From NCBI RefSeq assembly GCF_024508315.1, contig NZ_CP101987.1, forward strand, positions 186,001-250,000: 64,000 bases of DNA. Direction: 5' to 3'. The position numbers and the translations under genes are program-made. This stretch comes from Cellulomonas xiejunii. Its GTDB lineage: Bacteria; Actinomycetota; Actinomycetes; Actinomycetales; Cellulomonadaceae. Of the stretch, positions 59,739 to 64,000 are shown one piece after another (position 1 is the stretch's first letter; each line of letters begins with the position of its first letter). The notes below the pieces were generated by a model, which was not told the origin of the DNA, searched no databases, and was given only the letters and a program-made list of their open reading frames with translations.

Positions 59739-60497
59739 ATGGCCTGGAGCACGAGCGAGCTCGCCCACCTGGCGGGGACGACCGTGAACACCATCCGGCA
59801 CTACCACCGGCTCGGGCTGCTCGACGAGCCCGACCGCCGGTACAACGGCTACAAGAAGTACGGAGTGCCGCACCTGGTGCGGCTGCTGCGGATCCGGCGC
59901 CTCGCCGAGCTGGGCGTGCCGCTCTCCGAGGTCGACGGGGTGGCCGACAGCGCGGACACGGCGGACCGGCTGCGCGAGGTGGACGCCGACCTCGCCGCGA
60001 AGATCGAGCAGCTGCAGCAGGCGCGGGCCGAGATCGCCGCGATCCTGAGCAACAACGCGCCGCCCGACGTCCCCGCGGGGTTCGCGTCGGTGGCGGAGCA
60101 CCTCTCGGAGGTCGACAGGTCGGTGATCCACATCTACTCCCGGCTCTACGACGAGAGCGCGCTGGCAGACCTGCGGGACATGGTCCAGGAGGACGCCGAC
60201 CTCGGCGACACCGACAAGGAGTTCGAGGCGCTGCCGCCCGACGCGGACGAGCCGACGCGCCAGCGCGCCGCCGAGAAGCTCGCGCAGGGCATCGCGCGCA
60301 ACCTCGTCGACTACCCGTGGCTCAGCGACCCTGCGACGCACCAGGCGAAGAGCGGGCGTGTCGTGCAGGAGACCTTCGTCGAGGCCGTGACGGCGCTGTA
60401 CAACCCGGCGCAGCGTGACGTCCTGACGCGCGCCGCCCTCCTCGGGTACCAGATGGCGCAGGAGGTCCTGGCGGCGCGCGACGACGCCGACGGCTGA
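59739..60497 (+). CDS. MerR-family transcriptional regulator
   Basis: A 252-residue protein from ATG 59739 (GAGGAGC upstream). The N-terminal MerR HTH is clear (STSELAHLAGTTVNTIRHYHRLGLLDEP), followed by a dimerisation coiled coil (about 80-115) and a larger effector domain. It lacks the cysteines of metal-sensing MerRs, so it should sense an organic compound. The next gene begins 19 bases later. Confidence 0.92.
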   Translation: MAWSTSELAHLAGTTVNTIRHYHRLGLLDEPDRRYNGYKKYGVPHLVRLLRIRRLAELGVPLSEVDGVADSADTADRLREVDADLAAKIEQLQQARAEIAAILSNNAPPDVPAGFASVAEHLSEVDRSVIHIYSRLYDESALADLRDMVQEDADLGDTDKEFEALPPDADEPTRQRAAEKLAQGIARNLVDYPWLSDPATHQAKSGRVVQETFVEAVTALYNPAQRDVLTRAALLGYQMAQEVLAARDDADG

Positions 60498-60516
60498 ACC
60501 TCCTACTGTTCGGGAG

Positions 60517-60879
60517 GTGGATCGTCTTCAGGGGCAGTGGCCCGACATGGCGGCAGTACTTGCGTCGCTCGATGCGGTCGAGCGCCGTCGCGTCGCAGCG
60601 CGGGCGGCGGCTCACGCGCTCGAGGTCGTGGGCCTCGGCACGCCTGAGGGTGACGAGCAGGCGGTCACCGCCCAGCTTCAGCAGCTCGACGTCATCGCCT
60701 GGCAGATCCAGGACGATGACACGGCGCCCGCGGGCGCCTACGAGACCGCCTTCCGCAGGGCGCGAGCGGTCAACGCCTACGCACTGTCGCGCTTCGGAGG
60801 GAGTCCTGACGACGCGCTCTACGAAGCTCTCCACGCTCTGGGTGCGCCGAGCGATGCCGGCTCCGTGCTGGGCCTGTAG
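60517..60879 (+). CDS. Small hypothetical protein downstream of MerR
   Basis: A 120-residue soluble, mostly helical protein (GTG start after GGGAGG). No recognised domain, signal or membrane segment; ARAAAHALEVVG and AFRRARAVNAYALSRF suggest amphipathic helices. Its distance to the MerR gene suggests co-transcription, though not a proven partnership. Confidence 0.6.
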   Translation: MDRLQGQWPDMAAVLASLDAVERRRVAARAAAHALEVVGLGTPEGDEQAVTAQLQQLDVIAWQIQDDDTAPAGAYETAFRRARAVNAYALSRFGGSPDDALYEALHALGAPSDAGSVLGL

Positions 60880-61013
60880 CTGACCGAGCCCAGGGACTCG
60901 GGCACCGCCCTGGAGTGACAGGCCAGGCCGGGGCCATGCGAGCCTGTCGCCACACCCCGGTGAAGCGCGCGTCCGCGAGCTTCGACCGCGCCCGCCCACC
61001 CACCCCTTGACCC

Positions 61014-61026
61014 TGTTCCGAGAACA
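61014..61026. promoter_or_regulatory. Inverted repeat before the small multidrug export gene
   Basis: TGTTC-CGA-GAACA is a perfect 5-base dyad, preceded by TTGACC at about 61007 that could be a -35. It does not match the actinobacterial LexA box. Confidence 0.35.
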
Positions 61027-61088
61027 CGGTGTCTCCTCGGGTCGTGATCGAGAACCGCTCGATCCACGACTCGCAAGGAGACGACATC

Positions 61089-61658
61089 ATGACCCCGTTA
61101 CAGGAGCTCATCGTCAGGTTCCAGGAGCTCGTGGCCCACGTGCCCGAGTTCTTCCAGCCCTTCATCGTCATGCTCGCCGGCGCCATCCCGTTCGTCGAGG
61201 GGGAGCTCGGCGCGATGGTCGGGCTCGTCGGCGGACTGAACCCCGTCGTCGCGGGCGTCGCCGCCGCCACCGGCAACTTCCTGTCCGTGGCCCTCGTGGT
61301 CGCGTTCACCGCACGGGCCCGCACGGCCGTCGTCCACCGGACGCGCGTGAAGGCGACCGTCGGCGGCCCGGCGACCCCGGACGTCCACGCGGTCGACGGG
61401 TTCGGGCAGCCGGAGCCCGCCCAGCCGCTGTCGAAGGGGCGCCAGCGCGTCCTCACGTGGCTCAACCGCTTCGGCGTCCCCGGGGCGAGCATCCTCGGCC
61501 CGCTCGCGATCCCGACGCAGTTCACCGCGGCGATCCTCGTCGCCGGCGGGAGCCCTCGCCGCTGGGTCCTGCTCTGGCAGGCCGTGGCCATCGTGCTCTG
61601 GACGACCGTGACCACGGTGTCGCTCTACCTCGCCCTCACCTACGTCGTGAAGGTCTGA
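61089..61658 (+). CDS. Small multidrug export-family membrane protein (PF06695)
   Basis: About 189 residues from ATG 61089 (AAGGAGACG upstream). Four to five hydrophobic segments; the GAIPFVEGELGAMVG and GPLAIPTQFTAAILVAGG segments are typical of PF06695. The family is annotated as small-molecule exporters but is poorly characterised. Upstream in-frame start at 61029 has no support. It precedes the next membrane protein gene by 105 bases. Confidence 0.85.
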   Translation: MTPLQELIVRFQELVAHVPEFFQPFIVMLAGAIPFVEGELGAMVGLVGGLNPVVAGVAAATGNFLSVALVVAFTARARTAVVHRTRVKATVGGPATPDVHAVDGFGQPEPAQPLSKGRQRVLTWLNRFGVPGASILGPLAIPTQFTAAILVAGGSPRRWVLLWQAVAIVLWTTVTTVSLYLALTYVVKV

Positions 61659-61763
61659 CGACATGAGACCCCGGTTCGAGACCTCGCAGCGATGTCGCCG
61701 TCGCGGCCCTCGTGGCCGCGGCGGCACCCGCACACCCGAACCGGAGGACAACGAGGAGGACCC

Positions 61764-62411
61764 ATGACACGCAGGACCGCGACGGTGCAGCCCGGCGACG
61801 GGCACGCGCTGACGCCCTACCGCCCCTGGCAGCTGCTCACCCGCTCCCTGTTCCACCTGCACCTGACGGACCCGGCCGGCGCACCGCGCACCTGGTCCGT
61901 CGACGTCCGGCACGGCGGTGACGACGCCGACGGCGAGGCGCGAGCCGACCTCTACGTCGACGGCCTCCACCACGCCACCGCGAAGCTCCCCGCGGCGTTC
62001 GGAGTGCCGGACGGCACCATCGATGTCGCGTCCAGCGGGTACGGGATGCGGCGCATCCACCACGTGCGGCACGACGGGTCGGTGCGCCAGCTCGTGCCCG
62101 ACCCGGCCTCGGCCGAGGGGTGGCGTGCCCGCCTGGACCGGACCCACCCGGCGCTGAGCCGCGCGCTGGCGCTCGCGTCGGCAAGCGTGCTGGTCGTCGC
62201 GCTCGTGCTCGGCGTCCCGCAGGTCGTCGAGCAGCTCACCGCGATCCCGCCCGTGGCGCAGGCCGTCGGCGCGTGGACCAGCCCGTTCCGCCTGTCGGAG
62301 ACGGCGAACATCGCGCTCGTGGTCGCGACGATCGCCGCGAGCACCGAGCGTGCGCTGCGGCTGCGCTACAGCCGCATCCTCGACGGCGGGTTCTTCGGCG
62401 GCGACGAGTAG
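61764..62411 (+). CDS. Hypothetical membrane protein
   Basis: About 215 residues from ATG 61764 (GAGGAGG upstream). A soluble N-terminal half (WQLLTRSLFHLHLTDPAGAPRTWSVDV) and a C-terminal half with two helices (about 135-155 and 180-200). The first half resembles a small beta-domain. No assignment made. Confidence 0.65.
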   Translation: MTRRTATVQPGDGHALTPYRPWQLLTRSLFHLHLTDPAGAPRTWSVDVRHGGDDADGEARADLYVDGLHHATAKLPAAFGVPDGTIDVASSGYGMRRIHHVRHDGSVRQLVPDPASAEGWRARLDRTHPALSRALALASASVLVVALVLGVPQVVEQLTAIPPVAQAVGAWTSPFRLSETANIALVVATIAASTERALRLRYSRILDGGFFGGDE

Positions 62412-62472
62412 CGACCACCTCCCGCCCGAGGGCGGGTGGCGCTGCCCGCCGGGCCGTCGTCCTGTGGGCGGG

Positions 62473-62703
62473 TCACGCCTCGACGCGTCGCTCCGAGGGC
62501 TTGCGTCCGCGCGGGTGACGGATCACCGAGATCGTGACAGCCAGCAGGAAGGCAGCCCCCGCGACCACCTGAGCGACCGTCAGGACGGTGCGGAGCCATG
62601 ACTCCCCGCCGGCAAGCAGGTCCTCCAGGCCGAAGAAGAACAGCAGGCCGCCCGCCGAGAGGAGGATCAGCCGACCCTCGGTGGTGTCGACGTCGATCGT
62701 CAT
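62473..62703 (-). CDS. Small two-helix membrane protein
   Basis: A 76-residue protein from ATG 62703, which follows GAGGAGC. Two hydrophobic helices (about 10-26 and 38-60) end in a basic tail (RHPRGRKPSERRVEA). It is convergent with the membrane protein above and has no recognised family. Confidence 0.65.
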   Translation of the reverse strand: MTIDVDTTEGRLILLSAGGLLFFFGLEDLLAGGESWLRTVLTVAQVVAGAAFLLAVTISVIRHPRGRKPSERRVEA

Positions 62704-62964
62704 GACTGCTCCTCGAGGCGGCCGTCGCTGCGAGGGCAGCGATCTGAGAGACACCCGGCCTGGACGGGGGGCGTCGACCGGTCGGGATGGCGTCCTGTGC
62801 TGTGAACAGCACGGCAGCATCCTCAGGGGTTGAGAGACCGGGCGTCAACGCCAAGGTGACGAAAGGCGCACGTCCCTCCGTGGCTCGAGGTCCGGTCGAT
62901 GGCGCCACGGCCCGCCGGGTCCGGTCTGGGTGCAGGTGTCCCACCCCGGTGCCAGCATCGGGGG

Positions 62965-63417
62965 ATGAGCGACGACACCTTCGGCACCATCCCGCCCGGT
63001 GAGCGCGTCTCCAGCGGCGCTCCCCGCCTGCGCGCCACGTCGATCAGCATCAGCACCCCCCGTCCGCACGAGGCCGCGCGGTTCTACGCAAGGCTGCTCG
63101 GCGGGCGGATCACCGTGCTCGACGACGCGGCGCCGGACGACCCCGACGGCATCACCTGGGCCCAGGTCCAGCCCCTGCCGGGGGACGTGGGCATGACGAT
63201 CAACCTCGAGCACGAGCGTGAGTGGAGCCCACCGGTGTGGCCCGCTCGGCCCGGCGAGCAGCGCTCGACCCAGCACCTGGACGTCCAGGTCGACGACCTG
63301 CCCGCGGCCGTGGCGTGGGCGCTGGAGTGCGGCGCACGGGAGGCGTCGCCCCAGCCGCAGGACGACGTGCGGGTCATGCTCGACCCCGACGGCCACCCGT
63401 TCTGCCTGTTCCTGTGA
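62965..63417 (+). CDS. VOC-family protein
   Basis: A 150-residue single-domain VOC protein (ATG 62965). HEAARFYARLLGG and QHLDVQVDDLPAAVAWAL are the two modules, and VMLDPDGHPFCLFL is the typical C-terminus. The His of the first metal position appears missing in the ISISTP strand. Function unknown; relatives are often glyoxalase-like or resistance-type binders. GTGA overlaps the next gene. Confidence 0.85.
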   Translation: MSDDTFGTIPPGERVSSGAPRLRATSISISTPRPHEAARFYARLLGGRITVLDDAAPDDPDGITWAQVQPLPGDVGMTINLEHEREWSPPVWPARPGEQRSTQHLDVQVDDLPAAVAWALECGAREASPQPQDDVRVMLDPDGHPFCLFL

Positions 63418-64000
63418 GCGACTCGACGCGGCCAGCCGTGACCGTGCCGCAGGCCCTCGCCTGGCGGCTGCGGCGGCACGGCCTGCTGGAGCCCGGGGCG
63501 GCCACGGCCGAGGACGTGGTGGGCGGGCTCGTCGCGGTCGCCGCGCAGTCCGACGTCGACCTCGCGGTGCGGACGCGGCAGGCGGCACAGGCGGAGGGGG
63601 AGGTCGCCGCGGCGCTCGCGGACGGCCGGCTGATCCGCACGTTCACCTTCCGCGGCAGCGTGCACGTCATGACGCCGGACGACGCGGCGGTGCACCTGGC
63701 GGTCCGGGGCTCCGGCCGGCAGTGGGAGCTGCGGAGCTGGCGCGAGCACTACGGCCTCGAACCCGAGGACTGGCCGGCCTTCCGCGCGACCGTCCGCGAG
63801 ATCCTCGACGACGGCCCGCTGACCCACGACGAGCTGGTCGCGGCGCTCACCGCACGGCCCGCGTACCGGCACCTCGAGCAGGCGGTCGAGGGCGGCGCGT
63901 GGGCCCTGCTCAAGGCGCTCGCCTGGCAGGGCGACCTCTGCCTGGGACCCACCCGCGACCGTCGGACGACGCTGCAGACGCTCGCGCACGTGCCGGGGTG
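63414..64000 (+). CDS. AlkZ-like winged-helix DNA glycosylase family protein, partial
   Basis: The frame runs off the right edge after 195 residues of a family of about 380. The GTG overlaps the VOC stop. LIRTFTFRGSVHVMTPDD matches the RTWxxRGTLH segment of PF06224 (HTH_42) proteins such as AlkZ/YcaQ, which open crosslinked or alkylated DNA. The catalytic QxQ motif would be at AAQSD (near residue 45), where the second Gln is replaced, so activity may differ. Confidence 0.85.
   Translation, partial: MSDSTRPAVTVPQALAWRLRRHGLLEPGAATAEDVVGGLVAVAAQSDVDLAVRTRQAAQAEGEVAAALADGRLIRTFTFRGSVHVMTPDDAAVHLAVRGSGRQWELRSWREHYGLEPEDWPAFRATVREILDDGPLTHDELVAALTARPAYRHLEQAVEGGAWALLKALAWQGDLCLGPTRDRRTTLQTLAHVPG

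Noticed and set aside
61014..61026. TGTTC-CGA-GAACA as a LexA box
   Set aside because: Spacing and half-sites do not match the actinobacterial CGAAC-N4-GTTCG box.
62745..62765. CTGAGAGACACC recalling a glycine aptamer end
   Set aside because: No GGAGAG partner, no GCCGAAGG block and no second aptamer nearby.

Overview
The window is 64 kb of very GC-rich DNA with short intergenic gaps, many GTG starts, ATGA/GTGA start-stop overlaps and Sec-type lipoproteins, so it comes from a chromosome of a high-GC actinobacterium. Two secreted AA10 lytic polysaccharide monooxygenases carrying CBM2 cellulose-binding modules, a GH1 glycosidase, many sugar regulators and a sortase-E-type surface protein point to a cellulolytic, Cellulomonas-like soil organism. 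The genus is an inference from gene content only. No rRNA, tRNA, insertion sequence, phage or CRISPR array was recognised.

Region 1 (1-19855) is a large carbohydrate-utilisation locus. A phosphotriesterase-family gene runs off the left edge on the minus strand. Divergent from it is a tightly overlapped run: cupin phosphoglucose isomerase, shikimate-dehydrogenase-like enzyme, D-2-hydroxyacid dehydrogenase, RpiR regulator, FGGY kinase, Gfo/Idh/MocA dehydrogenase, zinc alcohol dehydrogenase and a putative sugar isomerase. A CUT1-type ABC importer (binding lipoprotein plus two permeases, no ATPase) follows and ends at a strong hairpin. A second block holds a LacI-type sensor domain without HTH overlapping a ROK regulator, then two VOC proteins, an aldo/keto reductase, a tautomerase-like protein, a GH1 glycosidase and a TolB-like propeller. 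No standard pathway fits this combination.

Region 2 (20083-38874) is mixed: a VWA lipoprotein, two related DUF4352-like exported proteins, an EamA/DMT exporter behind a tandem glycine riboswitch, an LAVTG-anchored Ig-like surface protein, the circularly permuted ATP-grasp/alpha-E plus transglutaminase pair, a DinB-like protein, a GAF regulator, a TetR regulator with a perfect operator at its start codon, an RNA methyltransferase, and a ROK/MFS pair sharing an operator.

Region 3 (39179-49382) holds two AA10-CBM2 LPMOs that flank a thioredoxin-NHL protein and a GAF-GGDEF diguanylate cyclase, then an unusual serine protease with a small partner resembling its own N-terminal domain, small membrane proteins, a NUDIX enzyme and a LacI regulator. 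Region 4 (49567-53667) is a LacI-controlled four-gene operon (TIM-barrel isomerase, beta-hydroxyacid dehydrogenase, DhaK-DhaL kinase, RpiB) that looks like tetrose/ketose catabolism ending in erythrose-4-phosphate. Region 5 (53756-64000) starts with a guanidine-III riboswitch and its SugE/Gdx guanidinium exporter, then an ABC exporter with a divergent MarR regulator, several membrane or hypothetical proteins, a MerR regulator, a VOC protein and a partial AlkZ-like gene at the right edge.
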